Below, in pieces: positions 53,633 through 62,311 of a stretch of DNA of 64,000 bases. The notes beneath the pieces are model-generated. The model ran no database searches. It worked only from the letters and a program-made list of their open reading frames with translations, and had not been told where the DNA came from. Origin of the DNA: Streptomyces sp. P3 (GTDB taxonomy: Bacteria; Actinomycetota; Actinomycetes; Streptomycetales; Streptomycetaceae); contig NZ_CP028369.1 of the NCBI RefSeq assembly GCF_003032475.1, positions 9,238,001 to 9,302,000 on the forward strand. The letters are read 5' to 3'. The translations under genes were made by a program, and so were the position numbers. Numbering within the stretch: the first letter of the stretch is position 1; each line of letters starts with the position of its first letter.

Positions 53633-54396
53633 CCAACGTGCTCGATCTCTTCCGGCTCGACGGCAAGGTCGCCGTCGTCACCGGGGCGAGTTCCGGCCTC
53701 GGCGCCGGGTTCGCCCGGGCTCTCGCGGAGGCGGGAGCCGACGTCGTCCTCGCCGCCCGCCGCCCCGACCGACTCACCGATACTGCGAGGCAGGTCCAGG
53801 ACACCGGCCGCCAAGCCGTCACCGTCGCGACCGATGTCGGAGATCCGGAGCAGTGCGAGGCGCTGGCCCGCGCGGCTGTCGACGAGTTCGGCCGCATCGA
53901 CATCCTGATCAACAACGCCGGCACAGGCACGGCGGTTCCCGCTCTGAAGGAACGCCCGGAGGAGTTCCGCCGCGTCGTCGACATCAACCTCAACGGCGCC
54001 TATTGGGCGGCGCAGGCATGCGGCCGTGTCATGGAACCCGGTTCCAGCATCGTCAACGTGGCCAGCGTGCTCGGTCTGATCAAGTCCTATGCCCCGCAGG
54101 CTGCTTACGCCGCCAGCAAGGCCGGCCTCATCGGCCTCACCCGCGACCTCGCCCAGCAATGGACGGGACGCCGGGGCATCCGGGTCAATGCCATCGCCCC
54201 GGGATACTTCGCCAGTGAAATGACCTCCGGGATCCCCGAGGAACCGCTCATGACATTCGTCCGGCAGACCAGCCCGATGGGCAGGCTGGGGTTGCAACGA
54301 GAGCTCGACGCCGCGGTCATCTTTCTCGCCAGCCCCGCCTCGTCCTACGTCACCGGCGCCACGCTCGCCGTCGACGGCGGCATGTCCGGCCACTGA
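53629..54396 (+). CDS. Short-chain dehydrogenase/reductase
   Basis: This 255-residue Rossmann-fold NAD(P) oxidoreductase has TGASSGLGAGFA, NNAG and the catalytic YAASKAG, and ends in GATLAVDGGMSGH. It is likely the 3-hydroxyacyl or 3-hydroxy acid dehydrogenase step of the module, as LvaD is in the levulinate operon. The start overlaps the preceding stop (ATGA). A strong hairpin at 54403 ends the operon. Fragments of this gene occur at 15945-16112 and 24294-24521. Confidence 0.92.
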   Translation: MTNVLDLFRLDGKVAVVTGASSGLGAGFARALAEAGADVVLAARRPDRLTDTARQVQDTGRQAVTVATDVGDPEQCEALARAAVDEFGRIDILINNAGTGTAVPALKERPEEFRRVVDINLNGAYWAAQACGRVMEPGSSIVNVASVLGLIKSYAPQAAYAASKAGLIGLTRDLAQQWTGRRGIRVNAIAPGYFASEMTSGIPEEPLMTFVRQTSPMGRLGLQRELDAAVIFLASPASSYVTGATLAVDGGMSGH

Positions 54397-54402
54397 CGAG
54401 AC

Positions 54403-54451
54403 GCCCGCCCAACTCGACGGCGGCCCAGGCGGTCGGCAATGTTGGGCGGGC
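54403..54451 (+). terminator. Hairpin after the SDR gene
   Basis: GCCCGCCCAAC (54403-54413) and GTTGGGCGGGC (54441-54451) form a perfect 11-bp stem with a 27-base loop, seven bases past the stop codon. Confidence 0.75.
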
Positions 54452-54593
54452 ACACATTCGTCCGCCAACGCCCGCGTTCACGGCCCCGGACGATCCGCCG
54501 TTCTCCCACTTCACCCTCGTCTTGCTGGGCGGACGCCACGCAACGGACGGGATCGGTGTACCGATCCCGTCGGTTACCCGCAGTGCGAGGGGT

Positions 54594-56306
54594 TCAGCCC
54601 ACGATCGGCAGCCGCAGAGCCGCCGGGGCCGTCACCGGAACGGCGGGGTTGTCCGGGGCCACAGGGATGAGCCGACGGTAGGGCTGTGACTGGGCTGGGC
54701 GCGGATCGGTCCCGCCCTTGTTGGGCCAGAGCGACAAGGCACGCTCGGCCATGGCGGTAATGGTCAGCGATGGGTTCACACCGAGGTTCGCGGTGAGCGC
54801 TGTTCCGTCCACGATGGACAGTCCCGGATAGTTGAACACCCGATGGTACGGGTCGATCACGCCGTCCTCCGGCGAGACTCCGATGGGCGCTCCGCCGAAG
54901 AAGTGCGCGGTCATGGGCCGGTTGAAGATTTCGCCCCATGTCCCGCCCGCGATGCCGCCGATGTGCTCGGCCGCGCGTAGGTTCGCCTCGTGCGCGGCGG
55001 GGATGAAGGTCGGGTTCGGCGCGCCGTGCCCCTGTTTCGAGGTGTATTTGCGGCGCCCGAACAGGCCGCGCTTGGTGTAGGTGGTGATCGAGTTGTCCAG
55101 ACTCTGCATCACCAGCAGCATCATCGACCGCTCGCTCCACCGGAAGCCGTTGAACAGCATCGTCATCGACTTGACCGGCTCCCGCGCGATCGTGCGCAGC
55201 ATCTGCAGCCACCGCGGCAGGGGCAGCGAACCGTCGGTGGCGACGGTCTGCAGCAGGCCCATCCCATTGCTTCCCTTGCCGTAGCGCACCGCCTGGATGT
55301 GCGTGTCGTCGTCCGGGTGGATCGACGATGTGACCGACACACCATTGGTGAAGTCGAACTCAGGGTCGACTCTGGACCGGCTGATGGCGATGATCGCCTC
55401 GGAGTTCGTGCGGGTCAGCTCCCCCAACCGAGGGGAGAGCTCCGGCAGTACGTCGTTGTCCCGCATCCGGTGCAACAAGCGTTGCGTCCCCCACGTGCCG
55501 GCGGCCAGTACGACCTGGGTCGCCGTCAGACTCCGCCGGAAGCGGCGTGACCGCCTCCCGGTCCTGTGGACGTCCACCACGAAGGACCCGTCCGGCCGGG
55601 GCCGTACAGCGTCCACCATGGTCAGCGGCATGACCGTCGCACCGGCGCGCTCCGCGATGTACAGGTAGTTCTTGACCAGGGTGTTCTTCGCGCCGACCCG
55701 ACACCCCGTCATACAGGAGCCGCACTCGGTGCACCCGGTACGCCGGGGCCCGGCGCCGCCGAAGAAAGGATCGTCGATGTCCTTGCCCGGCTCGCCGAAG
55801 TGGACCGCGACCGGGGACGGTTGATATGAGTCCGCGACGCCCATGTCGGTCGCGACCTTGAGCATCACCTTGTCGCAGGCGGTCGTGGTCGGGTTGGTGA
55901 CCACGCCCAGCATGCGGCTGGCCTGGTCGTAGTAGGGCGCCAGTTCCGACTCCCAGTCGGTGATGTGCGCCCACTGCCGATCCGTGTAGAAGGGCTTGGG
56001 CGGCCGGTACAGCGCGTTGGCGTAGACGAGTGAACCGCCGCCGACGCCGGCGCCCGCGTTCACTATGACGTTCTTGAGAGGGTGGACGCGCTGGATGCCG
56101 AAGCAGCCGAGCGCGGGCGCCCACAGGTAGCGCCTCAGATCCCACGACGTCATGGCGAACTCGTCGTCGGCGAATCGGCGGCCCGCCTCGATTACTGCGA
56201 CCCGGTAGCCCTTCTCCGTGAGCCGGAGGGCAGCGACACTGCCGCCGAAGCCCGAACCGACCACTATCACGTCATAGTCGGGTTCACTGGCCGCGGGGGC
56301 TGTCAT
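54594..56306 (-). CDS. GMC-type FAD oxidoreductase (cholesterol oxidase/dehydrogenase-like)
   Basis: The 570-residue flavoenzyme has the dinucleotide motif VVGSGFGGSVAALRL at the N-terminus, VNAGAGVGGGSLVYANALYR, and C-terminal AHFFGGAPIG and DGTALTANLGVNPSLTI with the active-site Asn region. A Cys-rich insert, TGCTECGSCMTGCRVGAKNT, resembles a ferredoxin-type cluster site and is common in this subgroup. No secretion signal is seen. It oxidises an alcohol, possibly a sterol or a long hydroxylated substrate. The ATG has GGAGG seven bases upstream. A DUF302 gene and a flavin reductase gene precede it on the same strand. Confidence 0.9.
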   Translation of the reverse strand: MTAPAASEPDYDVIVVGSGFGGSVAALRLTEKGYRVAVIEAGRRFADDEFAMTSWDLRRYLWAPALGCFGIQRVHPLKNVIVNAGAGVGGGSLVYANALYRPPKPFYTDRQWAHITDWESELAPYYDQASRMLGVVTNPTTTACDKVMLKVATDMGVADSYQPSPVAVHFGEPGKDIDDPFFGGAGPRRTGCTECGSCMTGCRVGAKNTLVKNYLYIAERAGATVMPLTMVDAVRPRPDGSFVVDVHRTGRRSRRFRRSLTATQVVLAAGTWGTQRLLHRMRDNDVLPELSPRLGELTRTNSEAIIAISRSRVDPEFDFTNGVSVTSSIHPDDDTHIQAVRYGKGSNGMGLLQTVATDGSLPLPRWLQMLRTIAREPVKSMTMLFNGFRWSERSMMLLVMQSLDNSITTYTKRGLFGRRKYTSKQGHGAPNPTFIPAAHEANLRAAEHIGGIAGGTWGEIFNRPMTAHFFGGAPIGVSPEDGVIDPYHRVFNYPGLSIVDGTALTANLGVNPSLTITAMAERALSLWPNKGGTDPRPAQSQPYRRLIPVAPDNPAVPVTAPAALRLPIVG

Positions 56307-56335
56307 GAGCGCTGCCTCCGGTCCCCGGTCCCCGT

Positions 56336-56860
56336 TCACCGCGTCAGCTCGGCGGGAACTTCGAGACCCAGCGTGGTAAACAGCTCGGCGAGCTTGCCGT
56401 CCAGGTCCACGCCGACGTCGGCGATCTCCGGATCGTCGAAACTCGAGAAGCGGGTGCTGGGCTGATCGACGGAGAACCACAGCCGGTCGTCGTGGTCCTC
56501 GTAGATGGCGGTGCGCAGGGGCGCGTAGAGCATGACCCCAGGATTGTGGCGATACATGCGCTCGGCGATCGTGTGGTTGCCCATGAGGTAGGCGGTACAG
56601 CGGCGTGCGTGCCCGGCCACTCGCATCATCAGGTCGGTCTCGGCGCGCCAGTACAGCAGGAAATCGTGCGGGGCCTGCTGGTCGGTGATCCGGCGGATCG
56701 TGGCCCAGTCGGTCCGGTCCGGGTCGAGGTCACCGAAGTGGCCGGGGTTGAAGGGAGGGACCGCCTGCTCGTAGCGCTGACGGAATTCCTCGAAGGGCAG
56801 GTCGATCGCGATTTCGAGTCGGCGCACCTGGTGGGTGGCAACGCGTGTCCGATCGGTCAT
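56336..56860 (-). CDS. DUF302-family protein
   Basis: The protein has 174 residues. The C-terminal half, CTAYLMGNHTIAERMYRHNP, APLRTAIYEDHDDRLWFSVD, SSFDDPEIADVGVDLDGKLA, matches DUF302, a small alpha/beta fold of unknown function often found near redox or membrane proteins. The start overlaps the end of the flavin reductase gene by four bases (ATGA-type), so the two are coupled. It may be an accessory protein of the GMC enzyme. Confidence 0.82.
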   Translation of the reverse strand: MTDRTRVATHQVRRLEIAIDLPFEEFRQRYEQAVPPFNPGHFGDLDPDRTDWATIRRITDQQAPHDFLLYWRAETDLMMRVAGHARRCTAYLMGNHTIAERMYRHNPGVMLYAPLRTAIYEDHDDRLWFSVDQPSTRFSSFDDPEIADVGVDLDGKLAELFTTLGLEVPAELTR

Positions 56861-57582
56861 TGTTCATCTCCCCGCATGATGGATCCGGACGGTGACCACT
56901 CGGCGGTGTCGATCATCGAGTAGTCCTCGTCGTGCTGGTCGAGTCGTTGCATCCTGCGGCCGTCGAACCGTGCGAGGGTTTCGCTGTCCAGTGGCGGGAC
57001 GAACGCGTTGTTCACCACCGTGTACTCGGCGGCCAGCCGACCGATCGGTGCAACAGCACCGGTGTCGATCCGCCCGTTGGGCAGGTAGAGGTCATCGCGG
57101 ATATAGAACTGCACGACCCGTCCCACCACGAGGTGATTGAGTTTGTCCGGTGAGGGGGCGATCATTTCAACCACGCATTCGAACGCAATGGGTGCGCCCT
57201 CAATACGAGGTGGCTTCACAGCGGAACTGGGCACCTTCTTCACCCCGACCATGTCGAACTCGTCCTCATCGGGTTCGAATTCGCCGGCGCTGAGATGCAG
57301 AGGAAGCGCCTGCGGCAGTGTGGCCAAGTGGGTCACGAATTCGCCGGTGTCACGCATATTCACGAAACTGTCCTTGAGCGTGACACCATCGGACCGGGGC
57401 TGGATGGACAACGAAACCATAGGCGGCTTGCGGCCCACGACGGTGAAGAACGAGATCGGCGCCAGGTTTCCGACCCCATCGACCGACTGAGTACTGACCC
57501 ATGCGATGGGTCGCGGAATGACGCTGCCGATCAGCAACTTATACGCGGCTTTTGCCGTGAGGTTCTCGGCGTCGATGTACAT
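56857..57582 (-). CDS. Flavin reductase (split-barrel FMN-binding) family protein
   Basis: This 241-residue protein has the split-barrel fold of the flavin-reductase/FMN-binding family. Visible parts are LIGSVIPRPIAWVSTQSVDG, NLAPISFFTVVGRKPPMVSL and the C-terminal LAAEYTVVNNAFVPPL. It supplies reduced flavin to monooxygenases or is itself an FMN enzyme. The nearby LLM oxidoreductase at 45050 could use it. The ATG follows GAAAGGA. It begins a three-gene operon with the DUF302 and GMC genes. The AT-rich conserved site lies about 460 bases upstream. Confidence 0.88.
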   Translation of the reverse strand: MYIDAENLTAKAAYKLLIGSVIPRPIAWVSTQSVDGVGNLAPISFFTVVGRKPPMVSLSIQPRSDGVTLKDSFVNMRDTGEFVTHLATLPQALPLHLSAGEFEPDEDEFDMVGVKKVPSSAVKPPRIEGAPIAFECVVEMIAPSPDKLNHLVVGRVVQFYIRDDLYLPNGRIDTGAVAPIGRLAAEYTVVNNAFVPPLDSETLARFDGRRMQRLDQHDEDYSMIDTAEWSPSGSIMRGDEQ

Positions 57583-58213
57583 TCAGTGATCCTTTCGAGG
57601 ACTCGGCCCGCGGACCAGTCCCAGCCGTGTTGCCGTGAGTGCGGCAGATCGAGCAACCGGTTGTTGGTTCACCCGGTGTTGGCATACGGACTCATCTCAG
57701 CGAAGCCTGCAGTTCCGGCATGCGATGCGCCTCTGCCCACGATCCGGTGGACGAGCCAAGTGACCCGATGCCCTGTCACTGCGTCGAGCCGACCTCGGGA
57801 TCCACCCGGACTTGACCAGACGACAACGTCTCGGCGGCTGCCATCGCTTCAACGCTCAACACCCGGACAGCGCGGGCGCCGACCAGCACACACATCGCGC
57901 ACGTGACCGGCGCATGCGGTCGCTTGTCCCGGGCTCCCTGGCCCATAGGCCTCGTGCAGAACGCTGCGCCAGGTCCGGACGGCTCCTGTGGCCAAGAAGC
58001 GCAGCCCGACGAGTGACTCGTTCATCATAACCGAAAACGCTAGCGGATACTATAATAAATGTATAGCCTCCATGTGTCGGCGCCCGTCGATCGCAGGCAT
58101 GGGCTGCCCGCTCGGCCAGCCCATGCCTGCGCGCGTCCGCCCTGCCGAGTCCGCCTGATCCCGCCCGCATTGGAAACCGGTCAGTTTCCTTTAGGCTTCG
58201 GAAGCCTCTGGCG
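57583..58213. other. Intergenic region with an AT-rich conserved site
   Basis: No recognisable gene. The only notable element is the AT-rich site at 58040-58065. Long open frames here are low-information. Confidence 0.5.
58040..58065 (-). promoter_or_regulatory. AT-rich conserved site, copy 2
   Basis: Same site as 50029-50054: CTAGC, a short variable part and ACTATAATAAATGTATA. It lies upstream of the flavin reductase/DUF302/GMC operon. Confidence 0.6.
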
Positions 58214-58563
58214 ATGACCAATCGGCCGGTGGCGCTTGTGACGGGTGCCTCATCCGACATCGGGAAAGAACCCGCGTCGGCGCTGATCGCAGTGGGTTTC
58301 TACGCAGTGGGCACGAGCTGCGACGTTTCAGGCGTCGCCCCGTTCAGCGGTGTGACCATCCTCAATCTCAACGTGGCCAGGGACGCCTCGGTCGCCATCG
58401 CGGTCCAGCAGGTGGTAGAGCTGCGGCGAAGCCCGACATACCCCTGCAGGTCTACACGAAGCAACGACATGCCTTCGACCGCCTGATGACAGAGGCAATC
58501 GAGTGCGGCGACGCCCTGGCCGTCGTCGCGACAGCAACTGACGCGAAGCCGAAGCGGCACTAG
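58214..58563 (+). pseudogene. Short-chain dehydrogenase with internal deletion and frameshift
   Basis: The frame PVALVTGASSDIGKEPASAL, VGTSCDVSGVAPFSG, ILNLNVARDASVAIAVQQVV is the start of an SDR, though the usual GIG is DIG. At about 58430 it jumps to another frame reading VYTKQRHAFDRLMTEAIECG, DALAVVATATDAKPKRH, the end of an SDR. The catalytic middle is missing. It is not a copy of the SDR at 53629. Confidence 0.75.
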
Positions 58564-58659
58564 ACCGCTGGCCCCATGACCGAACGCGCGAGCACATTGC
58601 GCCGCGTCGTTCCCGCCCGGGCCTTCGACAACCAGATCCGCAACTGCCGGCCGCAGCCA

Positions 58660-58860
58660 GGTCAGGCTTCATCGTCGTCACCAGGAAACTCGCGGCTGGT
58701 TCGCCTCCGAAGGGGAGCGGAAACCGTGGACGCACGAGGAGAGCAACGGGGACGGTGCCGTACGGTGGGCCGCTGCCCTGCTCGGCTCGAACGGCTCCGT
58801 CGGCATGATCGGCGGGGGCTATTTCGGCAACGCGCCGGACGGAGCAAGCGCACCACCCGG
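58660..58860 (+). pseudogene. CocE/NonD-type hydrolase fragment
   Basis: GFIVV, a one-base break, then ETRGWFASEGERKPWTHEES, GDGAVRWAAALLGSNGSVGM, IGGGYFGNAP follows the CocE/NonD pattern (QDTRGRFASEG, then GxSYFG). The nucleophile Ser of GASYFG is Gly here. Both ends of the gene are missing. Confidence 0.65.
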
Positions 58861-58900
58861 CCGACGGAGCCCCGTGGGTCACTGAAGCACTACGCTCTGC

Positions 58901-59410
58901 TCACTCGGCGGGCCTCAGGCGAAAAGCCGGGCCGGGGATGCTCTCGATGTCTTCCGTCTGTACGGCGTGGCCCTCTTCGCAGCGGATCCGGATGTCGACG
59001 TGGGCGCCGCATCCACGGTGCCGCGCCAGTACGGCTGGCCCCTCCGGGTCGGCGCGGTAGCGGTCACCCCACTGCAGGAGTCCCATCACGGCCGGGACCA
59101 GATCCATGCCCTTGGGAGTGATCACGTACTTCGGACGGCTCCGCGAGCCCGGCTCCTTGTACGTCTCGGTGGCCAGGACCCCTTCCTCCACGAGCATCCG
59201 GAGCCGGGACGCGAGCAGATTTCGAGGACAGCCCAGGGTGCGTTCGAAGTCGCTAAAGCGGGACGAGCCGTACCAGACCTCACGCAGGATCAGAATCGTC
59301 CACTTCTCGCCCACGACCTCGAGCGTCCTGGCGATGGAGCAGTTCGACATGTCCCGGTCGAGTCGGGGGTCCATGTCGGCGTCCTGCAGGGCTTCGGTCG
59401 TCGCGTCCAT
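58901..59410 (-). CDS. HxlR-family winged-helix regulator
   Basis: The protein has 169 residues. The winged helix SNCSIARTLEVVGEKWTILI, WYGSSRFSDFERTLGCPRNL, ASRLRMLVEEGVLATETYKE carries the conserved Cys near the N-terminus used by redox- or electrophile-sensing HxlR proteins. The C-terminus has further Cys residues (RHRGCGAHVDIRIRCEE). The first ATG is listed; MSNCS 20 codons later is also possible. It diverges from a quinone oxidoreductase gene with interleaved inverted repeats between, so it likely controls that gene. Confidence 0.88.
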   Translation of the reverse strand: MDATTEALQDADMDPRLDRDMSNCSIARTLEVVGEKWTILILREVWYGSSRFSDFERTLGCPRNLLASRLRMLVEEGVLATETYKEPGSRSRPKYVITPKGMDLVPAVMGLLQWGDRYRADPEGPAVLARHRGCGAHVDIRIRCEEGHAVQTEDIESIPGPAFRLRPAE

Positions 59411-59429
59411 GGGGGGTCATTCTAACCTC

Positions 59430-59461
59430 ATCTGAGTTTACTTTTCTATACTCAGAAAGTA
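59430..59461. promoter_or_regulatory. Interleaved inverted repeats between HxlR and quinone oxidoreductase genes
   Basis: TCTGAGT (59430-59436) pairs with ACTCAGA (59449-59455), and TTACTTT (59437-59443) with AAAGTAA (59455-59461). The two overlapping palindromes sit 20 bases from the HxlR start and are likely its operator. Confidence 0.65.
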
Positions 59462-59570
59462 ATGTCGTGACCGGCACGGACCCGGCCGCACACGAGACAC
59501 GGGCGCGCAGGGGGTTCTGCCCGAAGAGTCGGATCGACCACCGAGACACCCACGCAGAAAGGCGGCCGGC

Positions 59571-60584
59571 ATGAAGGCATTCGTCGTCCAGAAGTACGGC
59601 AAGGACGGCACCCGCGCCGCAGAGGTACCCGAGCCCACCGTCGGAGAGCGCGACGTCCTGGTCAAAGTGAGCGCCGCCGGCATCAACCCGCTGGACAAAA
59701 AGGTCCGCGACGGGGAGCTCAAGCTGCTCCTGAAGTACAAGCTCCCGTTCGTGCTCGGCCACGATGTGGCCGGCGTCGTGACGAGGGTCGGTTCCGCCGT
59801 ACACGACCTCAATGTCGGCGACGAGGTCTACGCCCGTCCGCGAGACCTACGGGTAGGAAGCTTTGCGGAGTTCATCGCCATCGACGCGGACGATGTCGCG
59901 CCCAAGCCCGCCTCTCTCACTTTCCAAGAGGCGGCTGCAGTGCCGTTGGTGGCCCTGACTGCCTGGCAGATCCTCGTCGAACGCGCTCAGGTGCAGCCAG
60001 GGCAGAAGGTGCTCATCCATGCCGGCGCCGGCGGACTCGGGTCGACGGCCGTCCAACTCGCCAAGCACCTCGGCGCCACGGTGGCGACGACCACGAGCAC
60101 CGAGAATGAGGAACTGGCCAGGACCCTCGGCGCCGACGTCGTCGTCGACTACACCAAGGAGGACTTCTCGAAGGTGCTGTCCGGCTACGACCTGGTGCTG
60201 GACTCCCTCGGCGGAGCGAACCTCAAGAAGTCGCTGACGGTGCTGAAGCCCGGCGGCCTGGCCATCGGTGTCGCCGGCCCGCCGGACGCCGCCTTCGCCA
60301 AGCAGCTCGGCGCCCCCTCCGCCCTAGGCCTGGTCATGAACGCGCTCAGCCGCAAGATTCGCAGGCGTGCCAGGACGCTGGGCGTGCGCTACGAGTTCTT
60401 CTTCATGCAGGCCGACGGCTCCCAGCTGCGCAAACTCAGCGCCCTCTACGACAGCGGAAAGCTCCGCCCCGTCATCGACAGCGTCTTCCCGTTCGACCAG
60501 ACACTCGAGGCGATGGCACACGTCGAGCACGGCCGCGCCAAGGCCGGCAAGGTCGTGGTCTCGATGGCGCCTGACCACGGCTGA
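59571..60584 (+). CDS. Zinc-independent quinone oxidoreductase-type MDR family enzyme
   Basis: This 337-residue NADPH-dependent reductase resembles QOR and related MDR enzymes. Visible are AGINPLDKKVRDGEL, PFVLGHDVAGVV, the nucleotide-binding HAGAGGLGSTAVQLAKHLGA and VVVDYTKEDF. It lacks the structural-zinc Cys cluster of alcohol dehydrogenases. It may detoxify quinones or enones. It is controlled, by layout, by the divergent HxlR gene. Confidence 0.9.
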   Translation: MKAFVVQKYGKDGTRAAEVPEPTVGERDVLVKVSAAGINPLDKKVRDGELKLLLKYKLPFVLGHDVAGVVTRVGSAVHDLNVGDEVYARPRDLRVGSFAEFIAIDADDVAPKPASLTFQEAAAVPLVALTAWQILVERAQVQPGQKVLIHAGAGGLGSTAVQLAKHLGATVATTTSTENEELARTLGADVVVDYTKEDFSKVLSGYDLVLDSLGGANLKKSLTVLKPGGLAIGVAGPPDAAFAKQLGAPSALGLVMNALSRKIRRRARTLGVRYEFFFMQADGSQLRKLSALYDSGKLRPVIDSVFPFDQTLEAMAHVEHGRAKAGKVVVSMAPDHG

Positions 60585-60608
60585 GAACATGCAGGCCGGC
60601 CACAGCCC

Positions 60609-60629
60609 CGGGGGCCGGCATGGCCCCCG
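60609..60629 (+). terminator. GC-rich hairpin after the quinone oxidoreductase gene
   Basis: CGGGGGCC (60609-60616) and GGCCCCCG (60622-60629) form a stem with a five-base loop, 25 bases past the stop codon. Confidence 0.65.
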
Positions 60630-60789
60630 ATGGGGGCGACGACACCGCCGGAAGGCTCACTGGCGACTACATCGCGGAAAGCCGCAACTGCTGATGTTCG
60701 GTGGACCCAGCCCGAGCAGTGGAACCCGGTGCCTACCCGACGCGACACTCGCGCCGCCAGCATGCCCACCATCAGCCACAGAAAGTGAA

Positions 60790-60818
60790 ACGGTCCACCG
60801 ACGCCGTCGGCGGACCGT
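60790..60818. terminator. Second hairpin between convergent genes
   Basis: ACGGTCC-A-CCGAC (60790-60802) pairs with GTCGG-C-GGACCGT (60806-60818), with one mismatch and a three-base loop. It lies between the quinone oxidoreductase gene and the convergent SnoaL copy B. Confidence 0.65.
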
Positions 60819-60871
60819 CGTGCAAGATCGAGACTAACTGCACTGGAATGCGGCGACGTGCAGGCCGTGCT

Positions 60872-61388
60872 CGAGCCCACTGCGGCACGGGCCAGGGCTC
60901 TGTGAGCTGCGGCGTGGGTGGCACTGCTCCAGTTCGATCGCGCTGGAGTTGATTGCCGCGCTCACTTCTTCGCAGTCTCCAGGGTGGTCTGCTCGAAGTG
61001 GGGACCCATCGCCTCGGCCAGGGCCTGAAGGGCGGAAGGCGGGCGCACCATCACCGTGATGTCGTCAATCTGGCCGTTCTCGTCGAAGTGAATGAAGTCG
61101 CAGCCCTGGACGTTCTTGCCCGAGACGGTGGCGGTGAAGACGAAGGGGTGGTCACGGCCGTCAGGATTGGTGATCTCGCGAGTGTAGGTGAAGTCCTTGA
61201 AGACGCCAGTCACGCTGCGCAGGATGTGATCGGTGATCGCCTTGCCCGGGTACGGCCTGAATGCGGCCGGGCTGGTGAAGACGACGTCGTCGGCCAGCAG
61301 CGCGGTCACGGCATCCATGTCACCGCTCTCGACAGCCTTGCAGAAGGGATGCATGAACCCACCTCTCATAATCAACAAGATGAATAGG
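60872..61388. repeat. 517-bp near-identical duplicate of 32012-32528
   Basis: Direct repeat that includes SnoaL copy B and its 3' flank. Differences from the other copy are few and are densest just before the start codon. Confidence 0.9.
60962..61354 (-). CDS. SnoaL-like (NTF2 fold) protein, copy B
   Basis: The protein has 130 residues and differs from copy A at three positions (HPFVF for HAFVF, GQIDD for GKIDD, RPPSA for RPLSA). The role is unknown, as for copy A. Here it follows an MBL-fold gene by 75 bases on the same strand, so it probably belongs to the operon running from the partial alpha/beta hydrolase through the tautomerase and MBL genes. That context suggests this copy may be the ancestral location. 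Confidence 0.85.
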   Translation of the reverse strand: MHPFCKAVESGDMDAVTALLADDVVFTSPAAFRPYPGKAITDHILRSVTGVFKDFTYTREITNPDGRDHPFVFTATVSGKNVQGCDFIHFDENGQIDDITVMVRPPSALQALAEAMGPHFEQTTLETAKK

Positions 61389-61429
61389 TGCGGTTGGCAA
61401 CTGGTGCTGGCTCCGAGTGAAAGGCTCGG

Positions 61430-62311
61430 TCACGGTGCGGCATCGCGTCCCATGATCGCGAAGATGGCGGAGAACTCGAGTGTCCAGAGATTGCCGTGGT
61501 GCGGGTACTTCGCAGTCATGACGGCCATCAGTTCTTCGGCGTCCTTCGCGACCTCGTAGGCGGCTGCGAAGTCCTGGATGTAGGCACGGGTTTGGGCGAT
61601 CATGGTGTCAACCGCATAGTCGTCGCTGTCCGGCCTGCGGTGTCCGGACACGATCATTCGCGGTCGGAGCCTCTCCACGACATTGACGGTCTCGAGCCAG
61701 TCCTGCCACTCCGCGGGCGTCGACAGACCGAGCATCGGGTGGATCTCGTTGTAGATGGAGTCACCGGCCACGACGACGTCGATCCCGGGGATATGCACGA
61801 TGGACGTGGGATGGATGTCGGCCTGCTTCACCTCGATGATGTGCAGGGGAGATCCGTCGACGTACAGGGTGTTACCTTCCAGCGGGTCCGGAACCGGTCC
61901 CGCCATGACGCAGGTGTCGCCGAACAGCAACTTCCACTGGTCGGCCTGCGCTTGCATGGTGGCCTTCATGGACTCGATGACGTGGGGCAGCGCCACGCAC
62001 TTCGCCTCCGGGAACCGCTCCAGGAGCGGTCCGAAGCCCAAGTAGTGATCAGCATGATCGTGGGTGATGTAGATCGTCGTGAGCTTCTTGCCGGTGCGCT
62101 CGATCAGATCACCGAGTTCCTGTACGTCCTTCTTGAGGTAGAGCGCGTCGATCAGGACCACCTCGGTGGCGCCGCTCACGAGGGTGGCCGTGGTCGGCGA
62201 GAAGGTGCCGGACGGTATGCCGGGCACCTCTTCGGCGGGGATGTTCGGCGAGCGACCGACAAAGACCGTCGCGCGGATGGGTACGGCTGGCGAGGGGGTC
62301 TCAGAGTTCAT
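61430..62311 (-). CDS. Metallo-beta-lactamase-fold hydrolase
   Basis: This 293-residue MBL-fold protein has the motif ITHDHADH (His84, His86, Asp88, His89), VEVKQADIHPTSIVHIPGID-type ligands downstream and a late MIVSGHRRP. It shares the ERFPEA/ERFPDA and AGDSIYN/GGDVVYN patterns with the MBL protein at 46579, but identity is low, so they are distant paralogues. The ATG has GGAGG six bases upstream. It lies in the second catabolic operon together with a SnoaL copy and a tautomerase. Confidence 0.9.
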   Translation of the reverse strand: MNSETPSPAVPIRATVFVGRSPNIPAEEVPGIPSGTFSPTTATLVSGATEVVLIDALYLKKDVQELGDLIERTGKKLTTIYITHDHADHYLGFGPLLERFPEAKCVALPHVIESMKATMQAQADQWKLLFGDTCVMAGPVPDPLEGNTLYVDGSPLHIIEVKQADIHPTSIVHIPGIDVVVAGDSIYNEIHPMLGLSTPAEWQDWLETVNVVERLRPRMIVSGHRRPDSDDYAVDTMIAQTRAYIQDFAAAYEVAKDAEELMAVMTAKYPHHGNLWTLEFSAIFAIMGRDAAP

